A stretch of DNA of 64,000 nucleotides from Zygnema circumcarinatum (Eukaryota; Streptophyta; Zygnematophyceae; Zygnematales; Zygnemataceae). Positions 47,801-57,900 of the stretch are shown here, piece after piece. The first letter of the stretch is position 1. Each line of letters begins with the position of its first letter. The notes under the pieces were generated by a model. That model made no database searches, was not told where the DNA came from, and saw only the letters and a program-made list of their open reading frames with translations. The position numbers and the translations under genes are program-made. Where the stretch lies: positions 5,282,505 through 5,346,504 of the forward strand of contig CM074804.1 in the NCBI GenBank assembly GCA_037447605.1. The letters run 5' to 3'.

Positions 47801-50724
47801 CTGCAAATCAGAGCTGTTAAGATTGGTTCAGAGACAGCCTTGGCTCAGATTGTACGACTTGTGGAGTCTGCTCAGATGTCGAAGGCGCCCATTCAGAAGT
47901 TTGCTGATTATGTAAGATGACCAATTCTTCAGCTCGGCCATTAGTTTTGAACGTTTATTCTTGCTCAGATCCTTTTTCTAGTAGATAGTCGATTTCTCCA
48001 TTGTTTCTTATCTAACTTTCTCTTGACCAAGACCTTACTTATCTTTCTCGTGGAATGCTGGTGGATTGAGGGCAGGTATCGAGCATCTTTGTGCCAGTTG
48101 TGGTGGCATTGGCTGTGGCGACATGGCTTTGCTGGTAAGCTCTTGGCCATTACAACTAAGTATCTCCGCAATGTTTACTCTACACGAGAGAGCATTGCTT
48201 TTGGTTTGATCTTATTTTTTCTCTCCTTCATATAATGGTTCTGTTGAGCAACGACACAGTAGTTTCACGCAGCAAGGATTAGCTTTTTGCTCGGGGGTAC
48301 AGGTCATCTAACCAGATTTCCCTAGATTAAGTAAAGGAACTGTAGGTGCTATTTGGCAGTGTAAGGAAATGGACATATTGATGTGTGAAATTTCATTAGG
48401 TCTTTGCTCCCTTAGTGACAGGTGGTCCGATTCGCCATGAGTTATCCATGGTCTCAGCTGCCTCGCCAGATTGCCGGCGCTTTTGCTAGTTATATTTGTA
48501 ACAATGTACAATGGTTGGCTCATCCGATTGGTTGAAGTCGGTTGGTTTTTTAAGGGAGGATAGCACAGGGCGCCAATGCCTAATGAATTTATGAAGTGCC
48601 TAGAATGGCGTAGGATGAACGTCTGTTCTAGTCCTTGCACGCCATTTCCTTACAGGATCAGTCAAGCTTCTGAATACATGTCACTGCTATTGAATGTCTG
48701 TGCCATCCCTGTTGTTGCAGGTTTATGGCGGGTAAATTTGGTTGTTATCCAGATGCCTGGCTACCCATTGGAACAGATCATTTCCTCTTTGCTCTCCTTT
48801 TTGGAATTGCCGTGCTTGTCATTGCTTGCCCGTGTGCTTTGGGGCTTGCCACGCCAACGGCAGTAATGGTTGCAACTGGGATTGGAGCTACAAATGGAAT
48901 TTTGATCAAGGGAGGAGATGCTCTGGAGAAAGCGCATAAGGTACATATCACTTTGACGTTCTCATGAATTGGTTATCCTATCTAATATTTAGGACAAGAG
49001 GGTCTTCTTGTGATGGTATATCGTGATCATTTTCTGCCCATAGCAAAAGATCGAGAAATGGTACGCAACTATTGCTGCATTTAAGGTCACTGAATTCTCA
49101 AAAAACTCTAGTTTTAGATTTCATCACGGTAATTGACTTTTTCCCGGAGATGTTTGTGCAGGTGCAATGTGTGGCGTTTGACAAGACAGGCACGTTGACG
49201 CGAGGCCGACCCATGGTACTATCTGTCAGGACCTTCAGCAGTGTGGAGCACAGCACACTGCTGCGACTTGTGGCATCGGCAGAAGCCAACAGTGAGCATC
49301 CATTGGCTCGAGCCATGGTTGAGTATGCGAGACACTGTTTGATTTTTGGAGGCGCACCCAAGGAGAGCAGTGGCAATGGGGCTACTGCCCTAGGAAGCAA
49401 TACCGTAGACACGAGCTGGCTGGAGGCGGCATCAGAATTCGAGGCTATTCCCGGCCATGGAGTGCGCTGTCGCGTTGCAGGAAGGCTAGTACTGGTAATC
49501 CCCTTTTCCTGTGATCAGAAGTTTTGTGTTCTGATGAGGCGATGCTTGCTTGCATCTGCCATCACAATGCATGGGTTAGGCTTCAGAGGGCTTAGGATTA
49601 TTTCTTGGTTTGAGGCGTAAGGCCGAAGATCAGTTGATTTCTAAATCTTGGGCTTTTTGGGGGGTGGGTATTTGGACTGTTCGACAGGTTGGGAACCGCA
49701 GGCTGATGGCAAATTCAGGTGTAAGCATTGCTCCTGAGGCTGAACAGCATCTGCAAGCCATGGAAAACCGAGCAAGCACGGGGGTTGTCGTCGCACTGGA
49801 TGGAGAGTTAGCAGCGGTTATAGCTGTATCTGACCCCTTGAAGGTGGAAGCGGCGGTTGTGATCCAAGGCTTGGAAAAGATGGGAATTCGATGTGTGATG
49901 ATTACTGGCGACAATGCACGAACAGCTCAAGCTGTGGCAAAGGAGGTGCGAGGTTTGAGATGCCTTTTTTTTTTGTGTGTTGTTGGATTTGGTGTTTTAT
50001 CTCTCCTGTTCTCTTGAATTTGTGACTTAAATGTGCGAGGACGTATTGTATGGAGTGTCGGTTAGTCTGCTGGATTGTGTCTGCAAAAGCGAGGAAGTTA
50101 CGAAAAGCCTAACACGTGATCCTAGCTGATGCGCATTTTGTTGCTTCAATGTTTTCATTCGTTCAATGTTAGAGCTGCGGCAACTTCTGCCAAATGGTCT
50201 CGTCAGTTTCTCATTCTGTTGAGATGTATTGGATGCAGGTAGGAATCAAAGAAGTAATGGCTGAAGTTCTTCCAGCTGGCAAGGCAGAGGCTATCCGACT
50301 CCTGCAACGAGGAGGAACGGTTGTTGTGGCTATGGTCGGTGATGGTGTGAACGACTCTCCCGCCCTTGTTGCAGCCGATGTTGGGATGGCAATAGGAGCC
50401 GGGACAGACATCGCTATTGAAGCTGCTGACTATGTCTTGATGCGCAACGACCTGGAGGATGTTATCACAGCCATAGACCTCTCACGGAAGACATTTGCGA
50501 GAATACGACTGAACTACATTTTTGCAATGGGCTACAACATTATGGGGATCCCTCTGGCGGCAGGGGTGCTCTACCCTCACTTCCTGGTCCGCCTGCCTCC
50601 CTGGCTGGCCGGCGCCTTCATGGCCTTCTCCTCAGTCAGCGTAGTATGCTCCTCCTTGCTTTTGCGGCTTTACAAGCGGCCTCGTCTAACGGATTTGCTG
50701 TACATTAATGTACAAAAAAAGTAA
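44882..50724 (+). CDS. P1B-type copper-transporting ATPase
   Basis: Ten exons, join(44882..45256, 45543..46169, 46360..46704, 46868..46955, 47586..47911, 48076..48134, 48721..48940, 49162..49494, 49688..49945, 50239..50724), keep phase throughout: 1038 residues. Three N-terminal heavy-metal-associated domains: GMTCSAC (83-89), GMTCTAC (168-174) and a degenerate GMQSKEC (242-248) with the first Cys lost. Then membrane helices, the actuator LTGES, CPC in [12 protein letters not shown], phosphorylation loop DKTGT, SEHPLA (the P1B HP signature), TGDN and GDGVNDSP. The C-terminal helices carry GYN and MxxSS, the Cu(I) selectivity residues. It pumps Cu(I) across the trans-Golgi or plasma membrane to load copper enzymes or export excess, like plant RAN1/HMA7 and HMA5. 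Which of the two roles applies cannot be told from the sequence. Confidence 0.96.
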
Positions 50725-51985
50725 TATGGTACAGTTTTTTTTGTAGCGTAGTTAAAATTCTTTTTAACCATGATTAGCACCGCTGGACTTGGTCCAGGTC
50801 AAGCAGAAGGATAGCATACGCTTGGGCTGTGCTGACCCCGTCCTTGTACATAGCTCAACACTACCAGATCTGCCTTTTCTAGCAATAGCACATTTTTCTC
50901 CTCTTCGTGGAAATTATGTGAGTTAGTCATACATAGTGTTTTTTTTTTTTTTTAGTGAAGTCTTAAGAAAGGTCGGTTTGTGCTCGTGTTTTGAATGGGC
51001 TGGAAAGGGTGTCTGTTAAGCGAGGGGTGCATTTGTGGTATGACATGTTCAACATCTAGCTGGCCTTACGAACACTATCTGTGAGATTCTCCCTTTTGTC
51101 AAGACGAGCAGCTTCTTATGGATGCCTCGATTACTCTACGGCACAGTGCAGTGCTGTACCTTAGAACTGTTCAAGCAACAATTTCTGATCTCTATGTGCC
51201 TGCTCTACTGCGCATTGAACGGCGAGCATTGAATCTCAGTGGTGACCAGCTACCAATGAATTGACCGCGACGCGTGGATGCGACCAGCCGTCCATCACAG
51301 CTCCACCACTTAAGTTTTGGAGGCTCGGCAAGTCCATGATTGAATCTACAGGATGGGCGTCGGATGCCAAAGAAGCGCCACGTGGCAGACCAAGTCAACG
51401 GTTTTGAATTGCACTCTCACATCGAAGGGATGGACTTGGCATTGATCTCACGATGCCGATGCCATCACATCAACAACCAAGGACCTCGAAACGAAAGAAA
51501 ATCATTGAGCAGAACTGCGCTTCTAGAACTGACAGCACAACAGCGGCGGATCCAAGGATTTTGCTGCGGGGGCCTAAAAAGCCCTCTTTCAGCATACGAT
51601 ACATAAGGTAAAATTAAAAAAGAAATTTGAATTTTCAAAACATGAAGGGGGGCTAAGGCTCCCCACCTTGTGTATCCTGCTGTGGGTCTCAGCCCAGCCC
51701 AGCCCAGCGCGACTCTGAATCCGACAGCAGCAGCCATGCCAGCCATGCGCCCCAAGGCTTCCCGTGGTTGTTACGATTGTCGCGTCACGGCGTCACTTCC
51801 CGTCACGTCACCTGCAGCCGGGGCCGGGCCGAAAGTGCGTTCACAGGCCGCTCGCCGCCGGGCTGGCGCACTCAGCCGCGCGCGCTGACGTGTCGGCCTA
51901 TGGTTGGCGGTCAGCACCGGCCCGATCCCCGCGAATCGGGCTGGCAGGGCCATACGCGCGCCGGCGCGCGCACACCAGAGATCGT
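50725..51985. other. Intergenic with dispersed repeat, flank of the Mutator-like element
   Basis: 3' flank of the copper ATPase, with a run of 15 T near 50939-50953. 51436-51495 is copy 3 of the dispersed hairpin repeat. 51650-51970 is GC-rich, with (CCCAG)n at about 51692-51706, up to the element border. No supported gene. Confidence 0.5.
51436..51495 (+). repeat. Dispersed hairpin repeat, copy 3
   Basis: TTGGCATTGATCTCACGATG, then CCGATGCCATCAC, AACAACCAAGGACCT: the same word order as the copies at 14893 and 18922, with GCC for GGC in the stem. Confidence 0.5.
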
Positions 51986-52184
51986 CAAATAAGGGAATTA
52001 CCATAACTCATTAAGGGATAATTTTGAGTTTCGTTCAAGGGAATTAAGCGATCTGTACTTTTCCTTAATTTGTTTGTACTTTTTCATACTGTTTGGAAAA
52101 TGATACAGCGGCCCCACTTTTTGGATATATGCGCCCCCTTTTGGGAAAAATTGTACTTTTATTTTGGCTAATTACGCCCGCCCC

Positions 52185-52444
52185 CCTTGGATCTTTCGGG
52201 AGAAGAGATCTTGTCGACAATCGGACCCCGCGCCTCGCGCGCAGGATCCGACCGTGCACCGACGTACGGCGCCGCGCCCCTTGGATCTTTCGGGAGGAGA
52301 GATCTTGTAGACAATCGGACCCCGCGCCTCGCGCGCAGGATCCGACCGTGCACCGACGTACGGCGCCGCGCCCCTTGGATCTTTCGGGAGGAGAGATCTT
52401 GTCGACAATCGGACCCCGCGCCTCGCGCGCAGGATCCGACCGTG
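52185..52444. repeat. 94-bp tandem array, left terminus
   Basis: Units start CCTTGGATCTTTCGGGAG at 52185, 52279 and 52373; the third is cut after about 72 bp at GATCCGACCGTG. Units are nearly identical, differing at a few sites (GAAG/GAGG, TCGACA/TAGACA). Each carries CCCCGCGCCTCGCGCGCAGG. Confidence 0.9.
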
Positions 52445-52672
52445 GACGTCACCCAACCAACATACCGAGGGTGACTGTCGTCACCCAACCAACAGTCACA
52501 CTCGCCCCTTTTTATAGGAGAACTATATACCGCCCCACTTTTTTGGTTATCCCGCCACTGTTTTTTTGAAATCCGACCCTCCCATTTCGGCTATTCTGCC
52601 CCCTGTTTTGAAATATCCGGCCCCCCCCATTTTGGATACCCCCCCCCTCGTTTTCTCCTTCTCACACATCAG

Positions 52673-53192
52673 CGCAACGTTCGAGAGAGAGAGCAAAGGA
52701 GAAAGTGAGTGAGCAGAGGAGTGAGAGCAAAGGAGAGAGAGAATGAGCAAAGGAGTGAGAGCAAAGGAGAGAGAGACTAGAGTAGAGAGAGCAAAGGGGA
52801 GAGAAACTAGAGGAGAGAGCACAAGAGAGAGCAAAGGAGAGAGAGATAATGACCAGAGGAGAGAGAGTAGAGGAGAGAGAGCAGAGGAGAGAGACTAGAG
52901 GAGAGAGAGCAGAGGAGAGAGACTACAGGAGAGAGCAAAGGAGCGAGAGCCGAGGAGAGAGAGTATAGAGGAGAGAGAAAGAGCAAAGGAGTGAGAGTAG
53001 AGGAGAGAGAGACTAGAGGAGAGAGCAAAGGAGAGAGAGAATGAGCAGAGGAGAAAGCAAAGGAGAGAGAGAGAGTGAGTAGAGGAGTGAGAGCAAAGGA
53101 GAGAGAGACTAGAGGAGAGAGCACAGAAGAGAGAGAGAATGAGCAGAGGAGAGAGAGTAGAGGAGAGAAAGACTAGAGGAGAGAGAGCAAAG

Positions 53193-53226
<34 letters not shown>

Positions 53227-53260
53227 AGAGAGAGCGAGCAAGCAAGCCAACCATTACATC
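52673..53260. repeat. GAGAGA/AGAGGA purine-rich low-complexity block
   Basis: About 590 bp of GAGAGAGAG with GCAAAGGAG and GACTAGAGG variants. It is a degenerate short-unit satellite inside the element; any translation (Leu/Ser repeats on the minus strand) is an artefact of composition. Confidence 0.85.
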
Positions 53261-53669
53261 ATGACAGAGCTTCACACCCACCAAAAGAAAAAGGATAAAA
53301 AGAGAATAAATTTTTTTGTGCCATCTCCCGAACACATTCCTTCTCAAAAATGTCTAAGCGCCTTTTCTCAGCATACCCAGTGGAAATGACGTGGTTGTGC
53401 TCTTCAACGACAGATTTTACAACCCACATGTCCTTCTTCTCGGAAAACGTCGCCCTGATCTCGAAAGGGCAATTTTTCAAGCGGCTGGAAGTATTCCTCT
53501 TCTTACTACTCTCTTCCAGACCTCTGTCCTCGTAGGTCCCCCCGCTAAAGCATTGCATGTAGAGTCGGCGGCTATCGCTATGCTTGCCGATCTTGATGTG
53601 AAATCCTTCTTGCTTGTAGTGCTTGGTCAAGACTTGTACAAGCTCATCGCGAGTCTTATACTCAGTCAT
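53259..53669 (-). CDS. FAR1/MULE transposase zinc-finger fragment
   Basis: 136 residues from the ATG 53667-53669 (MTEYKTRDELVQVLTKHYKQ). The middle has the FAR1/WRKY-GCM1 zinc-finger pattern: LYMQCFSGG, then RLKNCPFEIRATF, then W-V-V and EEHNHVIS, i.e. Cys, Cys-Pro-Phe and His-Asn-His ligands. This domain sits at the N-terminus of Mutator-like transposases and of the FAR1/FHY3 transcription factors domesticated from them. The MULE catalytic domain and SWIM finger are absent; the frame ends in the purine repeat block. It is therefore a remnant or a stand-alone DNA-binding protein inside the element. Confidence 0.72.
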   Translation of the reverse strand: MTEYKTRDELVQVLTKHYKQEGFHIKIGKHSDSRRLYMQCFSGGTYEDRGLEESSKKRNTSSRLKNCPFEIRATFSEKKDMWVVKSVVEEHNHVISTGYAEKRRLDIFEKECVREMAQKNLFSFYPFSFGGCEALS

Positions 53670-53695
53670 TTGTGTGGAGATTGCAAACCGAGAGG

Positions 53696-53870
53696 AAGAA
53701 GGGAAGGGAGAGGTGGGCAGGGGAGGGGAGGGGTGGGCAGGGGAGGGGAGGGGAGGGAAGGGGAGGGGAGGGGAGAGGACGATAGGGGAGGGCAGGGAAG
53801 GGGAGGGAAGGGGAGGGGGAGGGGAGGGGGAGGGCAGGGGAGGGGAGGGCAGAGGACGGGAGGGGCGGGA
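53696..53870. repeat. GGGGAGGGGA tract
   Basis: G-rich units of GGGGA/GGGAA run for about 170 bp, capable of G-quadruplex formation on the plus strand, just inside the right terminus of the element. Confidence 0.85.
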
Positions 53871-54182
53871 AAAAAATATTCAAAACAGGGGGGCGATCTC
53901 CTCCCGAAATATCCAAATGGGGGAGGGGGGCAGAATAGCCGAAATGGGAGGGTCGGATTTCAAAAAAACAGTGGCAGGATAACCAAAAAAAGGGGGGCGG
54001 TATATAGTTCTCCCTTTTTATATGCTTCCCCCGTCGAACCCCCTACCGGCATGGGGGACCGGCAGCAGGGCTGTCCAATGGTAGACTGCCACGTGGCAAC
54101 CTCTGACCCAAAAGGGTCAGGTGAGGACAACGTTTCCGTAGGCTCGCCGCATCTCGCGGGCCACGCCGCGATGCGCGGGACC

Positions 54183-54453
54183 GTACGTCGGTGCACAGTC
54201 GGATCCTGCGCGCGAGGCGCGGGGTCCGATTGTCTACAAGATCTCTCCTCCCGAAAGATCCAAGGGGCGCGCCTCCGTACGTCGGTGCACGGTCGGATCC
54301 TGCGAGCGAGGCGCGGGGTCCGATTGTCTACAAGATCTCTCCTCCCGAAAGATCCAAGGGGCGCGCCTCCGTACGTCGGTGCACGGTCGGATCCTGCGAG
54401 CGAGGCGCGGGGTCCGATTGTCTACAAGATCTCTCCTCCCGAAAGATCCAAGG
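54183..54453. repeat. 94-bp tandem array, right terminus (inverted)
   Basis: Units start GTACGTCGGTGCAC at 54183, 54277 and 54371, the reverse complement of the left array. The right units carry GCGAGCGAGG where the left have GCGCGCGAGG, so the arrays have diverged separately or been homogenised within each end. Confidence 0.9.
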
Positions 54454-54582
54454 GGGGGGGGGCGTGATTAGCCAAAATGAAAGTACAGTTTTTTCCCGAA
54501 AGGGGGCGCGGATATCCAAAAAGTGGGGCGCCTGTATCATTTTCCGGGATTTAAAGGACTTCTTCAAAAATTCCCTTATTTG

Positions 54583-54925
54583 GCAATGCCTGGGACCCAC
54601 TAGCGGTGTGGACCAGCGCTGACCGCGGCGGCCACTTTCTAACGCCGCACGCGCAAGCGGAGTCGCGGATTGGCTGCGCCCCCTCCGGGCGGCGCACCGT
54701 TGACCTCTCCAGGCAGTGCCCGGCAGTGCGCGCCGACACGATCGGACGGCGCGGGGCCCGCAATCCACCGCGCGGCATATGTACGTCCGCGCGGGCGGGC
54801 GGGCGGCAGAGCTCCCCCCGCGGCCCTCCCGCACGCGCACCCTCCCGCGGGCGCTCTCCCGCTCCCTCTCCCTCCTCTCTCTCTCCCTCTCCCTCCTCTC
54901 TCTCTCCCTCTCGCGGGAGGTCGCA
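54583..54925. promoter_or_regulatory. GC-rich leader of the G8-domain gene
   Basis: The 340 bp between the Mutator-like element and the start codon are GC-rich and end in a CTCTCTCCCTCTCCCTCCTC pyrimidine tract (54868-54910), a usual plant and algal 5' UTR or Inr-type feature. If the promoter lies here, it abuts the element. Confidence 0.45.
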
Positions 54926-57900
54926 ATGGCGGGGCGCACGACGCTGCCGCTGATGCTGTGGCTGGGGATGGTACTGCTGGCGGCTGCGCTGGCGGGGGTG
55001 TGCGCAGCGCCCTTCAGCGCCACCGACAGCTTCACGCCGCCCTGCGCGCTGCTCGCAGACCAGAACACTGCACAGGTCCCCGACGGCACTGGTGGGTCTC
55101 TGCGCTGTGCTGGCTGGCTTGGGTGGGGAAATGGGGTTCTGCCCAGTTTTTTTTTTTTTTTTTCGGTTTTAAGAATTGATGGAGGGTGCGGAATGGGGCG
55201 ATTTTGCGAGGCGTTCTCCATTCCACTGTTTTCTTACATGTATTTTAGATTTTTCAATTATCTCTAGATTTTTTTTATGAACCTCTTACTGTTTTTCTCC
55301 CTTTCCCTCCTCGCCCCCTCGCTTTCCTCGTTTCTCCTCCTCGCGCCTTCTCGCTCCCTCGACTCCCATCCACCCCCCTTCCCTCTCGCTCGCTCTCTTC
55401 TCCTTACTCTCCCCACTCATCCGCAAACTACGTTTTCCCTTCACTTTATCACTCCTCCTTTCCCGCTTCTCCCCCTCCACCCCGACATCATACGGCGTAA
55501 CCCAATCAAGCAATTAGATAAAATTGAACTGGTTTTTTTTTTTGAATTTAATTTCATTCTGACTTTTTTATTATTTTTTTTTTGTCCAACCCTCTCCCCC
55601 TCCCCTCCCCTTCCCGTTTCCTTCTGCTCTATCCTTTGCTCAAACCTCGGAGCTCCTGGCAGTGTTCCGGCGCTGGAGTGACCCCTCAGCGTGGCCTGGG
55701 GGAGTCGTCCCCGGAATTAACGGTGCGCGCGGAGCCAATGCGACCGTTTCGTGCGGCGTCGCGATAGAGCTCGACATTGCTGAGCTGGAACTCGGCCTGC
55801 TCACCATTCAAGGCCTTCTGAGGCATGCGACTTCTCTGCCTGCCTTCTCTGCCTCTGCGTTCTGGAGTTCATCCCATTTTCAAGTACAATATATTCTCAA
55901 GCAACTCTCACACCTTGAATTAGAGCATTACTGATTTGCTGGATCTTTTCGTGCAGGTTCAAGGACAGCTCCGCGCTGCCTGAGATCTACCTCAAGGCGG
56001 CGTTCATCCTGGTGCAGGGGCAGCTCGTGATCGGCACCCCCACGCAGCATTACAGTGGGAAGGCCACCATAGAACTCACTCCCAACAACGCGAACGGCCG
56101 CAGCTCCCTCTACTTCACCTCTCGCGCTCCTGCAGATGCCGCAAACCCAAGAAGTCTTGGGCACAAATCGTTCGCAGTGGTAGCCTACCTCTCTTTACCT
56201 TCGCTTCCATCCACATTTTCCTGCAGAGAAGCATCGTGCCTCCCTCCTGCAGAGGCAGTCCTTCCTTCCTTCGCCACACTAAGGAGGGGGAGAATGTCCT
56301 TCTGCTGCAGGTGGGAGGGCAGGTGCACCTCCATGGCATGCCCGGCGGCTCGACCACGCCTTCATGGTGCCGCCTTGTACGGACCGCCAACGCGGGCGAC
56401 TCGAGCATCGCTGTGGACGCAGCGGGGGCTGCCAGCTGGCCTGTGGGCGGGCAGATTGTGGTCGCTTCAACCGACTACAGCAAGGACCAGGCGGAGACAT
56501 TCAACATTGTGGCAGGTGAGCTCTTTGTGGAGGATGACTGTTTGAGGTTGGCAATGCCGACACGAGATGCATCTCTGGACTCTAAACTTGGTCGAACGTG
56601 GGATTGGACTGGTGCATTCAGTGACCAGAACCGCCAGCGGTGCTATTATAGCGTTGAGCGGCTCTTTCAAGTACATGCACTACGGCAACCCGAGGGGGCT
56701 CTTGGACGGCTTTGGAGGCTATTTGGAGCAGAGGGCGGAGGTGGCTCTGCTGACTCGCAACATTATGGTGACAGGCACGGATGAGCCTGCTCCGTACCAA
56801 TATGAAGGTGCCTGCCCCCCTCTCACCAGCCGTTCTGCACCATTTTTGGACCATTTCGGCTCCCCGCCCATCTGATGATTTGGAGTTCAGAGATGTGCTT
56901 GGAGAGTTATTGAGTTCTGCTTGGATTGCAGGAGGCCACTTCATTGTATTCATGACTCAGAGACCGTTTCAATTCATTGAGGGAGTGGAGTTCTACAAGC
57001 TGGGCCAGCAGGGGAACCTCGGCCGCTATCCGATCCACTTCCACCTTGTCGGAAGCAATCCTGGAACTGTCTGCCGCAAAAATTCCATCCACCATAGTAA
57101 GCAGGTGAGCTGCAACGTTTACAATATATGGCGAGTGCTCCAAGTGCTTCCGTCAATGCAGAGGAATACATGCTGGTTCACCTTAATTTCTGGCTTCGTC
57201 GCAGACGTTGGTATGTTTGTGTGGTGACTAACTAAATGGCGTTCCCGCACTTTGAATGCAGCGATGTCTTGTGGTCCATGCCTCCTTCGATATGACCATC
57301 GACAGCAACGTGGCGTACAACATTCCAGGCCACTGCTTCATTTTGGAGGTTAGCTAAGGAGGAAGGAAGAGGGAGGGGGAGGGGAGAGAGAAAGGTGAAA
57401 GGGAGGGAGAAAGCGCGGTAGAAGGGGGGGGGGAGGGGGAAGAGGAAGGGAGGCAGGAAGGTGAGGGAGGGTGGTGGACAGAGAGCTGGGGGGGAGGAGG
57501 GAGGGGGTGAGTGTGGGATGGGTGATAGAGGGTAAATGTGAGAGTATTGGACCTGACTGTGATGCTGCGCCTTTTGTGCTCGAAGCCATCACTTCTCACT
57601 CTCCCAGGATTTCTCACATGGATGATCAACTCATCTAAATCACCAATACTGGCACACGGGTAATTTGAAAAACATCATTTCATTGCCTTAGAACTCATTG
57701 GTTGCTGCTATTGTTGTGTCTTGCTGCTTCTTGCATGCGGCAGGAGGGCGGGGAGGTGGGCAACACCTTCGTCAATAACTTGGGCATGGTCATTCAGCCG
57801 GTGGATAAGAAAATTTTGCTGCCAGGCAGCACCATATCTGATGAAACCGATGACAAGCCAGCCGTGTTTTGGAGTAAGTCACGAAACGCCAAACGACCTC

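Larger units (their letters stand above)
51986..54582. mobile_element. Mutator-like (MULE) element, ~2.6 kb, non-autonomous
   Basis: The outer 14 bp CAAATAAGGGAATT at 51986-51999 return inverted at 54569-54582. Long inverted termini follow: 52096-52640 on the left mirrors about 53870-54548 on the right, including GGAAAATGATACAG, CCCCACTTTTTGGATAT and TTTTGGCTAAT. Each terminus contains a three-copy 94-bp tandem array. Between them lie purine-rich simple repeats and one minus-strand frame for a FAR1-type zinc finger, the DNA-binding part of MULE transposases. No catalytic (DDE) domain is present, so the element depends on a helper. I do not see a clear target-site duplication; the left tip has some extra 70 bp relative to the right, so the true ends may be slightly inside. 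Confidence 0.75.

Noticed and set aside
52185..52444. Regular repeats that might be taken for a CRISPR array
   Set aside because: The 94-bp units are directly adjacent with no spacers, lie in a eukaryotic genome and are mirrored at the other end of a transposon.
52807..53347. Leu/Ser-repeat minus-strand frames
   Set aside because: Translation of a GAGAGA simple repeat.
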